Program-made: the position numbers and the translations under genes | Notes under the pieces: generated by a model | The model's input: only the letters and a program-made list of their open reading frames with translations | What the model was told of the DNA's origin: nothing | Database searches by the model: none | Assembly: GCA_003427395.1 (NCBI GenBank) | Contig: BFEA01000023.1 | Span: 991,278 to 1,046,039, forward strand | Direction: 5' to 3' | DNA from: Chara braunii | Taxonomy: Eukaryota > Streptophyta > Charophyceae > Charales > Characeae | DNA: 54,762 nt | Shown: piece by piece, positions 9,215 through 18,490 of the stretch | Numbering within the stretch: position 1 is the first letter of the stretch | Layout of the letters: each line of letters starts with the position of its first letter

Positions 9215-10247
9215 CCAATGGATATGCCAATGCATAGACATGTGTGCTTGCATGTGTGTGCACACAAACATGCACATGGCTGAGTCACTGAGTGGGTATC
9301 TAGAGTGGGTTCTAACTTTTATGGCTGTGACAGATTAGTTTTTCAGACTTACTTCCATACTCGTATGTGACGAACCAGCTTCTGGACCTGCGCCATCTTT
9401 CGGACCCCTTCCCTTGCCGTGTTTTCTTTGCATCAAGATGTGTCCTGCTCAGCCCTTGAAGACCCCCCCCCGCCCGTCCTTTTTTTTCTCGATTAAAGGT
9501 ACCTTGCTGGAATCTGTATTCTTGAAACTCCGTCATTTTTGCAATTTGGAAATGCATGGGAATTACGCGCGCCTTAGTGAGTGCGCTCGGAATTTGGCTC
9601 GACAGTTAGGAATTCCGGAATTAACGGGACGAGGCGTGTCCTTTCACACGCGAATATTCTCGTCCTCGATATGGAAAACTCTAGGAATCTGGAAGGAATA
9701 TGGATAGACTTAGGACTTTCTTTCTTTTCCCGCATCTGCTTTTCTCGCGGATATGGTGACTTCAATTTTTGAATTAGCGTAGGACTGGGAAAAACTGTTT
9801 CGGTGCTCATTTTTCTTTTGCCGATCAACACCATGCAAATGAGCTTTCTCCTCCTTCCTTCTCGCGCTCCTCCCAGCGCACTTCTTCGCGTGCACATGCT
9901 TTCTCACGCTCTCTCCCTGTAACTGTTTTTCTCTCTCCTTTCCCGCGCGCGCCCTTTTTCTCTTTTTTGATTATCAGAATCTTGGATCCGTTTCGCGCTA
10001 TCCTTCGCACTCCTTTTCTTCCCGCTCTAAGACACACACTCGAAAAACCGGTCGATCCTCCCTTCCCATCTGGCCAAGGAGAAGCGCCGTGTAAGAGGAG
10101 ATTCCTATTGCACGACGGTTCTGATTGGCCGAGATCGCGTTGTAAGGGATCAACATGGCTTTCACCGGGCGACTACCCTTAAGGCCTTCCTTACCCTCCT
10201 CTACCCTACCATTCATCCTTCCCCGCATCTCTCTCCCTCCTCGCAAC

Positions 10248-10254
10248 TATAAAT
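10248..10254 (+). promoter_or_regulatory. LTR TATA box (A4)
   Basis: TATAAAT followed by TCCGCCGACGC, in the position conserved across all LTR copies. Confidence 0.6.
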
Positions 10255-10796
10255 TCCGCCGACGCATCCGCAAAGCTCTCTCTCAACTCGTCAGCCAGCT
10301 TCCGGGAAGCAGTGGCTAGATGGTGTGCATGTGGTGCGAGTCGAAAAGTCCCGACGGGCTGACTGTAGACTGGCTGGTTGTGCGCCTGATCGCCACGACG
10401 GAATGTGGGATCGGGGCAAGCGCACGCAGAAACTAAGTCCGCGGGGTGACGATCGCAATGGTGGCAGGTGGCACACGACGGCCGGGCCCGTCGGTGCAGG
10501 TATGAGGATTGACATGAGTTGGATGGATGAATGGCCCGGGGCCATGGTGGAACGTTACGGTGGATGCGCCCCTTTGTCTCTTTCCTATTCTTTGGTATGA
10601 GTGCAACTTCGCGGCAGTTAAGCCGGAAACTATTTTCATCTCCAGACTTCCGTGTGATTGTTCTTTATGGAGTTCATTTCGCTCGCTCGTCTTCTAATGT
10701 GAATGGTTATGCATGTTTGAGAATGGTTGCTTGATGGGTCGATGCTTTGATTAGACTCGGAGTAACGGGGCGGGGGTGCGCAACACATGGAGCAGA

Positions 10797-10882
10797 GCAA
10801 TTTGATAGGTGCAGAAATTTGAGTTGCTTAATCTCCCTGGTTGTGGTGGTCCCCCAGGGAGATTGAGCACCTATCAAATTGC
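10797..10882. repeat. Imperfect inverted repeat inside LTR A4
   Basis: GCAATTTGATAGGTG at the left and CACCTATCAAATTGC at the right are exact inverses, with a second inner pair AATCTCCCTGG / CCAGGGAGATT. The piece GTGCAGAAATTTGAG is also found, inverted, in the hairpin at 15115-15275. Confidence 0.75.
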
Positions 10883-11129
10883 TCAATCTCCCTGGTTGTT
10901 GTGGATGTCGCACCGCGAACAGGCGAACAAAATCGAGGTCTGGCAGTGACGGACCCTCCCTTCTTACTAAGCCGGACCGGCACAGGGGATTTCGGTTCTG
11001 TCTGTGTCCCCACACTCAATTTTCCAAAAATCCTTGGCACACCCCACCTCGCTGTCTTCCTGGGGCCCCCTTCCGCAATTTAAACACTTCGAACGGAAGC
11101 CAGCGTTGGGCGTGAGGTTGCGCGTCACA

Positions 11130-12179
11130 ATCACAAATCCACTCTCGTAAATTGCTAAATTGCAATTAGCGAAGTGAGTCCCTTACCCTTGGATACAAAT
11201 GTGAGGTCGCTGGCCTAGAGTGCAATTTCATTTCGTAATACTCAATACTTAAACAGGGGCAACTGATGGATCATCATGCCATCAGCATTAGCGGGGCAAC
11301 TGGTGGATCCTTATGCCATCAGCATTAGCGGTGGTCTTTTCTCGCCTACCTTCTTCCCCGAATACAACGTACGGTCATTAGCTGCATTTGAGGCATCTTT
11401 CAGTCTAGATACAACTATAATGACCGTACGTTGTATTCGGGGGAAGAATGTAGCGTTACATGTTCTGCACAATTCACAATTATTGGACTAAGGGGCTTGT
11501 TCCACAACACTTGAAAATCTTTAAGTATGAAGGGCGCATTAATGTCCAGATTAATGTCCAGGACTACTAGACTAATTTGACCTACTCCTACTTTTGCCCC
11601 ATGTGCCCTAGAAAAGATCATTGAAACCGCCGCAAATTCCGGGCATTGAATAATATTTTGTTGTTTTCTATCACAATGATATGGCAACAATGGCGAACCC
11701 CTGTTTGCTTGCTGAGAAGTTTCTGCCTCTGAGCTCAAGACACCTCACAAAGTTCCCATGTGTTCAAAAGCGATTTTACCCCTGGTGCCCTTGAGTTTCT
11801 AAAGCCATCCCTTGGAACAACAAATGCGAAAACGTCTCCGGAAGTCATATAGGGAGCGGTGAATAATGACTTTCACACGTCCCTTCAACTCAAGTGCAAT
11901 GGAACGGGACCCTAACCTAGGGCCCCACATAAAAAAAACAGGGCCCCGCATTGCTGTGCAGCACCGGCGTTGTTGACTTGTAATTTTGCGAAAAGTTGTA
12001 GATCCCCCCCGCCCTCAAGAAAGGGTTGGCCCCCAAAGGCTTGACGCATGGGGGGGTCAGTCCAATCAGTAACTTTTGCCCCAGCTTTCGGGGGCCTGTC
12101 ACACCTTTTGCCACCGTCCAGAGGCAAACAACTTAACACAAGTACAAACGTTTTGTCGCCTGGGCCCTGGAGGGATCTA
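11130..12179. other. No gene; short repeats and a hairpin
   Basis: A 34-bp phrase (GGGGCAACTGRTGGATC...ATCAGCATTAGC) is repeated head-to-tail at 11257-11324, and a strong inverted repeat lies at 11350-11447. The rest is featureless; the open frames are short and unmatched. Confidence 0.5.
11350..11447. repeat. 28-bp inverted repeat with about 40-bp loop
   Basis: CTTCCCCGAATACAACGTAC and onward at 11350-11378 is the inverse of 11419-11447 with at most one mismatch. It would fold into a long stem. No transposase or target duplication recognised. Confidence 0.8.
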
Positions 12180-12463
12180 TAACTTTCCCCATCATTTTTT
12201 CCGTTTTTTCCTTTGTTTTTCAATAAGAAAGCGGCCAAAGGGCGATGGCGTTCATATATGACCATCAGACTAACAAGCCCATGTAAATTCAATTTCTAAT
12301 CTTACAGGGCGGCCTTATTGCCTTCAGTGAACGCCATATACTCTCACATGCACATGACAGCAGAGGCGGCACCCAGCCCCACAACGACTTAGGTGGGGGA
12401 CGCTGGCTAGGGGTCAACCAGCAGCGGGGGGACTGTGCATCATCTGAGTGGCCAGTCGCGGTG
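12180..12463 (+). repeat. Dispersed repeat, left half, interrupted by LTR A3
   Basis: Shares GGGCGATGGC, ACTAACMAGCCCA, GTAAATTCAAT, GGCCTT.TTGCCTTCAG and GCATCATCTGAGTGGCC in order with 39150-39350. The homology continues after LTR A3 at 15068 (CTGTGCCTCCCCGATTACCC, compare 39353-39372). The uninterrupted copy at 39 kb is therefore the empty site. Confidence 0.75.
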
Positions 12464-12588
12464 TGTGACGCGCAGGGGACACTGACAGAACTGAAATCCC
12501 CCGTGTTGGCCTGATAAAGTAAGTCGGTTACTTTCGTGCATTGCGGAATGCGCAAACGGGCACGGCGCGAAAGGAGAAAAATCCAAAT

Positions 12589-13110
12589 TCAATCCAAAAA
12601 GTATTGTCGAGCTTCCCACCTCGCTATGGATCTTCGTTTAGAGCGGAACAACTTCGGTACACTCCGCGTATCCTGTTTCCGCTCGTTGGTCAGTTCTGAG
12701 TCTGACGTGGATGGTCTCAGCCGCGTGGCTCTTTCCTTGTGCTCGTCTTCACTCCGTATCCAGTAGTGGAAGCCCTTTGATTCGTAGCGATCGAAACACT
12801 GGCACTCAGTGCACAGGGTTCGAGGCCAATGGGGTGCCACTGCCATCCACGGAATGACGATTAGCTCGTTAAATGGCAACAATACGGAATAGGGTGGGAA
12901 GTGCGTATCGATAATGGCAAAGCCCGCATCCACGAACCCGGAACAACGATTTTCAGGAGGGAAGTAGTATTGTCCGCCGATGCGTGCGACAGCTTCTCGT
13001 ACGTCCCACTCGCATACACGTGTCCTTTCCTCGTTGTAGGGGAAGGGGGGCGCCGGTGAGGGAGATACGGAAGGCTGGCGCCCGATCGAGGAAAGACCGT
13101 TAGTCCACAT
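12589..13110 (-). CDS. LTR-encoded conserved ORF, copy A3, intact (unknown function)
   Basis: Best-preserved copy: 173 codons from an ATG at 13110 to a stop at 12589 with no interruption. Order: a Pro/Ser-rich N-terminal stretch to about residue 25; a Trp/Arg-rich stretch (RVCEWDVREAVARIGGQYYF); the conserved core FPPYSVLLPFNELIVIPW; WPRTLCTEC with a C-x-x-C; then a long charged, Ser/Thr/Arg-rich tail. It sits inside solo LTR A3 between TATA box and LTR end, so it would be translated from the leader of the element transcript. I know no named family with this core. No signal peptide or membrane span. Codon-level constraint would decide whether it is a protein. Confidence 0.6.
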   Translation of the reverse strand: MWTNGLSSIGRQPSVSPSPAPPFPYNEERTRVCEWDVREAVARIGGQYYFPPENRCSGFVDAGFAIIDTHFPPYSVLLPFNELIVIPWMAVAPHWPRTLCTECQCFDRYESKGFHYWIRSEDEHKERATRLRPSTSDSELTNERKQDTRSVPKLFRSKRRSIARWEARQYFLD

Positions 13111-13343
13111 ATCAATCAATCAAACAGAGTTTACACAAATCCTTGATACGTCATCAAAAAGCACGATCGAAGAAGGACTAATTAGTATCTGCCTTCCTTT
13201 AGTTAAGGGAGGAGCATCCCATGCATCACTCGGGTTGGAGTTCCGAGGGATCAACTTGTGACTCAGTTTTAGCAGACCAGATCAACAAAACAGGAGTCGC
13301 TTAGCGTTTCCGAGGCTGCCTTAGAGATTGTCTGTGGATGTCA

Positions 13344-13380
13344 GGCAGCATAAGGCAGATGACATGCGCAGTGCATTCAG
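13344..13380 (-). other. LTR-conserved block (copy A3)
   Basis: GGCAGCATAAGGCAGATGAC followed by ATGCGCAGTGCATTCAG; 5' of the ORF on the element strand, as in A1. Confidence 0.6.
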
Positions 13381-14165
13381 AACCATAGATCTAAACACTC
13401 TTGCATTCTCGAACAAAATCCCGTTGGACGCTGAGTCTAATCAATCGCAAAAAAAAATACAAGCATTGCTATACATACATCCACTGTGGAAGGTGCGAAA
13501 ATGACAAGGGTGCACAGGTCAGAAATCAACCGAGGGATTGTACACACCCATCCACCGTTCACAAGACAAGAGAATTAAGTTCTCGACATCTGGGGATTAC
13601 CCAGGAAACTAATGGAAGAGTTCCGGAAGAAGTTCTTCCGCGCGGGAACTCTCGAGAGCTCGCTTTGGTTCACAAGAGAGAGACAAGCCCTCGACACATC
13701 GTCATTCAAGTCAGAGAGAGAGAGAGAGGGATGGGAGGGATAGACGAGAACAAGCCGAGACTGGCGACACCAAAATTCAACAAGAGAGCATTCGGCTTTA
13801 CAGCCATGAACTCACACCAAAAGAAATGATCCGCAATCACGAAGGCGCATTCGTCGTGAAATTCCAATATGGCCCCAGGCCACTCATCCACTCAACTCCA
13901 ATCACAAGTCCTCACACGTGCACCGACGATCCCGACCGTCGCGTGCTAACTTCCGCCACGGCGATCGTCACCCCGCTGACGCAGACTCGACTCGGCTCGC
14001 CAGGATCCCACAGTCCGTCGTGGCGATCAAGTGCGCAGCTGACCAGACTACAGTCAGCCTGACAGGACTTTTCGACTCGCACCAAACGCATCACCTAGCC
14101 TTTTCTTCCTGGAATCTGGCTTGCGAGTGGAAAACGTAAGAGAGTTTTGCGGGCGCACTTGCGGA

Positions 14166-14172
14166 ATTTATA
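14166..14172 (-). promoter_or_regulatory. LTR TATA box (A3)
   Basis: TATAAAT on the minus strand (ATTTATA on plus), about 900 bp from the LTR start, matching the other copies. Confidence 0.65.
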
Positions 14173-15114
14173 GTTGTGAGAAAGGAGATAGATGGAGGAG
14201 GAGACGAAGGGGAGATCAAGGTGTAAGGGGAGAAGGTTCAGCGGAAGGTGCTCAAAGGAAGCCATGTTGATCCTTCAGAACCCGATAGTCGGCCAATCAG
14301 ATTCGTCGCGCAATAGGGAGATCCTCTTACTCAACGCGTCTGATTGGTGAGCCGGGGTAAGTGGATGATCAACCGGGCTTCGCGAGCCAAGGTTGAAGAG
14401 CAAGGAGAGACGAGGCGCGAAAGGCAGCACGAGACGGGTCCAAGATTCAGATGATCAAAAAGGGGAAACAGGCGCGCAGAGAGGGAGAGAGGGAAAAACA
14501 GTTGCGATGGGAGGAGAAGGGGAGAGGGAAGGGAGAGAGAAGAGAGCGCGGGGGCAGAATGACGCGGGAAAGAAGGAGGAGGAAGCTCGCATGCGCCGTG
14601 CAGACAGCAAGAGAAAAGGGCACCAAAACAGTTACTGCTTGCCTATGCCCAAAACCAATTAAAAAATTGAAATCACCATATCCGCGCGCGAAAGTCGACG
14701 CGGGAAAAGAAAGTCCTATGCCTATCCGTATTCTCACAAAATTACTAGAGTTTTCTCCGATGTGACCAAGAACATTCATGCAGGAAAAAAGATACGTCGG
14801 GCTCCGCTTATTCCGTAATTCCTAACTGTCGAGCCCGATTCCTCGTGCACTCGCTAAGGCGCGCGTAATTTCCCGTGCATTTCCCGAATTACAAAAAGCA
14901 GAATTCCAAAAATCAATAGAACTTCCAGGAAAATGGGGGTCCAAACAAGGCGCCTAAAAATAAAAAAAAGTGACGGGGGTTTTGTGGGGGCGGTATGATA
15001 CAAAAAAAAGGGGTATTGGATCAAGGGGTACGAAAGATAGCATGGGTTCGGGAAATGGTTCGTCACAAGCTGTGCCTCCCCGATTACCCCTCCTGCTACA
15101 AACATCAGGGGCGA

Positions 15115-15275
15115 GTTCCCATTAGCAAAGAGAATTGGATTGAGCTCCTGAATCTGGATGTGTTGTAAACAGAGATGCAGAAAAGCAGTTCAATCTCAAA
15201 TTTCTGCACCTCTTCCGCTTCGGGAACAGGTCTAGATTCAGGCGTTCAATCCAATCCTTGTTGCTAGTGGGACCT
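15115..15275. repeat. 160-bp near-palindromic hairpin element
   Basis: The left arm (TCCCATTAGCAAAGAGAATT GGATTGA..CCTGAATCTGGA, about 44 bp) is the inverse of the right arm ending CCAATCCTTGTTGCTAGTGGGA. The inner part also pairs (AGATGCAGAAA with TTTCTGCACCTCT). Non-coding. It could be a small MITE or a hairpin RNA source. Confidence 0.7.
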
Positions 15276-15499
15276 CGGCCCAGGAGTGACTGCTTATGTC
15301 ACATGGGAGTTTGTAATGGCAGAAAAAACAGGCAGTCGGCGACATTGTCATGGCCCAAGTTCGAAAAGGCGGTTGTAACTCACGCCGGCAGTGGTGTCAG
15401 GGTGGCCCTTTCCTTAAGGTGGTTGTGGTGTTTTTTTTTTTTTTTTTTTTTTTTTGGGCTTTAGCCCATCACGGCCACGGCCAGTCCGGGGGCATGGCC

Positions 15500-15537
15500 C
15501 TGTCTCTTATACACATCTAGATGTGTATAAGAGACAG
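15500..15537. other. Sequencing-adapter remnant (Tn5 mosaic-end junction)
   Basis: CTGTCTCTTATACACATCT at 15500-15518 is followed immediately by its exact inverse AGATGTGTATAAGAGACAG at 15519-15537. This 38-bp double mosaic end is the junction adapter of transposase-based mate-pair libraries. It is not biological. Confidence 0.95.
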
Positions 15538-15640
15538 GAGAGAGAGAGAGAGTGAAGAAGGTAAAGGGCCTGCGAAGAGTTTTTTTTTTTTTTTTTTGGG
15601 CAACTGTAGCCCATCACGGCCACGGCCAGTCCGGGGGCAT

Positions 15641-15777
15641 GGCCTAGACATCGGGCCGTGGCCCAGCCACGGGTGTGGCCTAGACATCGTGGCCGTGGCC
15701 CAGCCGCGAGCGTGGCCTAGACATCGCGGCCATGGCCCGGCCACGGTTGTGGCCTAGAAATCGCGGCTGTGGCCATA
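15641..15777 (+). repeat. 37-bp GC-rich tandem repeat, four units
   Basis: GGCCTAGACATCG starts at 15641, 15677, 15714 and 15751 (the last as GGCCTAGAAATCG), giving units of 36-37 bp that alternate CGTGGCCC and CAGCCACGG phrases. Confidence 0.85.
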
Positions 15778-16049
15778 TGGACATCTCTGCCGCATGCGCA
15801 CAAAAAAAAAAAGAAAAAAAAAGAAGAAAACCACAACCGCCTTACCCTGACACCACTGCCGGCCTGAGTTACAACCGCCTTTTCGAACTCAGGCCATGAG
15901 AAAGTTGCCTACTGCCTGTTTTTTCTGCCTCTGTGAACTCATAACATGCGGAGTCCACCCTTGTTTCTATTTGTATGGGAAGTAATGTTGCCTTTTTTCC
16001 AAAGGGAAAAAAAAAGAAAGACCCCTTTTGGCATTGGGAGAAGAGGAGC

Positions 16050-16940
16050 GAGAGGACAACCGGTAGCATCAGGGACCATGCCAACAGGACCAATCCCTGT
16101 GCCTCCCCTCAGGTCCCCTACCCTACTAACATCAGCAGACTGCTCAATGCCCCCGCATGTTCTCTCATGAACACCGTTCTGGCTGCTACGGTGTTCCCCG
16201 TATGACTGTAATTAGTAGTGCTAGGTGGGTAGTGTGAGGTGAGCGAGGGGTAAGGAGGGAGCTCAGATGGTTAGGCATACAAGTGGCACTCAGGAGGCCC
16301 CATAACAGCCTGCGGCGCACTTACTGCCAACCAGCGGTGATAGTCCCCTTGGTACCTCTGATCGGTATTAGTAGGGTCCTTGGATAGGAGGATCCTTGGC
16401 CAACATGGGTGTGAGTGCTAGTGTGAGTGGGTTGCCTGTGGTGTGTGGGAGAGTGTTGGCCTTAGACACTGCGGTTATTCGGTTGGGGGTGGTGGACTAT
16501 GAAAAGGGAGGGGCATGGTGGACTATGAAAAGGGAGGGGCAGCTACTGGCAAAATGCTGCGTCCTTGCATAAGCCGGAGCCCCACCGGCGGCCCCACCCC
16601 GTCCTTGACCACTGCCATGGTTTGGGGGGGGGGAGGGGCAACACACATCCCCTCTGATGGCTGGAGGGCGACAACAAAGCTATGTTCGCAGGGGTCCCCT
16701 GTATAAGCCTTAGGAGTAGTGGCAGGTAGGTAGTGAAGGTGAATTGAATGAAAGAATTTGAAAAATGATGAAAGATTTGAGAGAAGAATATAGGGTCGTT
16801 TGAAAAAAAAAGAAAGAAAAGAAAAAATGGAGACTCTGAGGTGAATTGATTGAAAAAAAGGAGAGGTTGACATGGCGTTCTTTTAATTTGTTTTTTTCTT
16901 TGCCCAAGGGAAACCGCGTCCTTCGGATACAATACAAATC
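16050..16940. other. No gene recognised
   Basis: G/T-rich sequence with a short direct duplication (GGTGGACTATGAAAAGGGAGG at 16489-16535). Open frames here are short and unmatched. Confidence 0.45.
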
Positions 16941-17340
16941 GTCCTTCGGAATATCCGTTAAAACTGGAACGATACAAAAAAAATGACACGCGTCAATCGA
17001 CAAATGGTAAAAAAAAACAAAAAAAAAACAGATCTACGAATGCTTCCAAAAACCAAAAAACTAGGAGTGCCACGTAGGTGTCACTATTTTCCTTCGTAGT
17101 CATGTGCTCAGCGGAGTGTTTTTGTTTGTTTCCAATTCAGCTCTCAGAAATACTAAAGCCAATGGTAAGAGCCTTAGCTCTTCTGTGGCAGGGAGAATCT
17201 GCCTGTTCCCGCCAGGTCCCGCCTGTTCCCGCCTGTTCCCGCCTGTTGCCACCTGTTCCCACCTGTTCCCGCCTCAACCTCCTAGCCAACGGCTAGGCCT
17301 GCCGTCTTGCACAGATGTCACGCAGCCATATCCGTACAAC
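16941..17340 (+). repeat. U6-headed dispersed repeat, copy 1
   Basis: Begins with U6-derived sequence (GTCCTTCGGAATATCCGTTA, AACTGGAACGATACA, then a deletion, TGACACGCGTCAATCGACAA, ATGGT) and an A-rich tract. It continues into a body: AGGAGTGCCACGTAGGTGTC, ATTTTCCTTCG, CATGTGCTCAGC, TTTCCAATTCAGC, a 10-bp CCTGTTCCCG tandem, and GATGTCACGCAGCC. The same body in the same order, headed by the 3' end of U6, is on the minus strand at 38970-38585. Confidence 0.65.
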
Positions 17341-18045
17341 TGGAGTGATCGCACGCCTTGTAACTCTTGTGGCATCGACACACCACGCGAGAAATGTGCA
17401 AAATGAGAATGAACTTGCTCCTAGAACAAGGCCAGATGCCCGGGCCACGTTTTTGTCTTTTTCACATTTCGAGAGTGGTGTGGCGAGGCGCTTAGTTTGG
17501 CGCGTTCTTTCTGTCCCGACTGGTTTGTTTCTTGTGTCTTTTGGAAGTGTCCACCCTGCTGTGTTGGAAGAGGAGTACTCTTTGCTTGTGGTTATCATTT
17601 ATGTAGCTCAGAAGCCTCCCTCCATGAACGTACTTCCATCGCTCCTCTTCTCCCAATGCCAAAAGGGGTCTTTCTTTTTTTTTTTTCCCTTTGGAAAAAG
17701 GGTCTTTCGGATACTGGCCGGCGGGCGACAGGCAAAGGAGGGAACATTACGTCCCATACAATACAAATAAATATATATAGCTGGTCGTGACGATTACGGA
17801 ATTCACTCGCACTGGTTAATCGCTGGGGCGGGAGGGAGTGAACATTGACACTCTAGGCGCGTTGGTGGCGCCGATCGCTGAGTTTACTCTGAGAACTTCC
17901 ATAGGCGCCTGTGTTTTCTCGTGGTTCCTGCGGCACGTGCTCCCTCTACCACTATTTGTTATAGGATTTTGCTTGCCGATTACGGACGAACGCGGACCTG
18001 GCCATTGCACGACATCTTGGCATTCCTCCATTTGCCCAGGTCAGC

Positions 18046-18220
18046 TGTCACAATTCCGGAGACCAAGTGGTGTGCTTACAATTGTCCGAAGGCGGTGCCA
18101 CGTGCTGGGAAGGAAAACCACTTAAGCGGTTGACGTGTAGATTCCGAAAGGCGTCTGCTGGACGGAAAAGCACAGATCCCCACCACGTGTAACAATTGCA
18201 AAGACGAATTCAATTTCGCG
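18046..18220 (+). pseudogene. BED-type zinc-finger-like exon remnant, copy A
   Basis: Across changing frames one reads AGKENH, then LKRLTCRF, and near the end NNCKDEFNFAV, followed by a perfect donor GTAAGT at 18221. The pattern (C-x-F, later H-x-x-C followed by an acidic/aromatic stretch, ending at a donor site) resembles the BED finger at the start of hAT-type transposase-derived proteins. At least one frameshift and a lost cysteine break it. The same exon with the same donor is in duplicon B (40345-40514). No further exons recognised. Confidence 0.35.
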
Positions 18221-18332
18221 GTAAGTTGCGCGTAAGCAAGACAGAATCGAAAATGTTTATATAACCAAACATTTCTTTCTTCCAAACGAGCATCTGCACG
18301 TGCGTGCTTTCTGTCTGCGTGCGTGCGTGCCT

Positions 18333-18333
<1 letters not shown>

Positions 18334-18405
<72 letters not shown>

Positions 18406-18490
18406 TGTGTGTTTGTGTTTGTGTCTGTGTGTGTGTGCTTGTGTGTGTGTGTGGGTGTGCTTGTGTGTGTGTGCGTGTGTGTGTGTGTAA
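18334..18490. repeat. (GT)n microsatellite
   Basis: GT tract with TTTGTG and GTGCTT interruptions, about 0.8 kb upstream of expansin A. Duplicon B has GT/GA at the same relative position. Confidence 0.97.

Larger units (their letters stand above)
9366..11129 (+). mobile_element. Solo LTR A4, rearranged and lacking the LTR ORF
   Basis: Begins TGTGACGAACC and ends GCGCGTCACA, a perfect 7-bp inverted terminal pair. Its U3 is the inverse match of 5745-6133 (shared GGATATGGTGA...TTCAATTTTTG), with a TATA box at 10248-10254 and the CAGCTTCCGGGAAGCAGTGG segment after it. Between about 10750 and 10900, where A3 would carry its conserved block and ORF, there is instead a short inverted repeat, and the frame is gone. 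The last 200 bp (CCCCACACTCAATTTTCC, CCTTGGCACACCCC) match other LTR ends. The 5-bp flanks TCGTA and ATCAC do not match each other. Confidence 0.7.
12464..15067 (-). mobile_element. Solo LTR A3 (Ty3-type), complete, 2.6 kb
   Basis: On the plus strand it runs from TGTGACGCGC to GGTTCGTCACA, so on its own strand it is TGTGACGAACC...GCGCGTCACA. Flanks match the two halves of a repeat that is continuous at 39150-39400, which fixes the LTR limits without any internal region. Order on the element strand: U3 with TATAAAT at 14166-14172, conserved block 13344-13380, ORF 13110-12589, and LTR end. Flanking GCGGTG and GCTGTG are a near-match target duplication. Confidence 0.8.
15300..15945. mobile_element. 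Non-coding element with about 130-bp terminal inverted repeats
   Basis: 15300-15430 (GGCAGAAAAAACAGGCAGT, AAGTTCGAAAAGGCGGTTG, GCCGGCAGTGGTGTCAGGGT) is the inverse of 15820-15945. The interior holds T-runs, two copies of TCACGGCCACGGCCAGTCCG (15470 and 15614) and a 37-bp tandem repeat. The interior is also where an adapter remnant lies, so its true structure is uncertain. Confidence 0.65.
15987..17701. repeat. Inverted 62-bp pair 1.65 kb apart
   Basis: 15987-16048 (CTTTTTTCCAAAGGG...CCCCTTTTGGCATTGGGAGA) is the inverse of 17640-17701. The pair brackets G-rich unique-looking sequence and a U6-headed repeat. It may be the TIRs of a larger element or two opposed copies of a small one; no transposase seen. 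The same phrase in decayed form is at 39955-39990. Confidence 0.5.
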
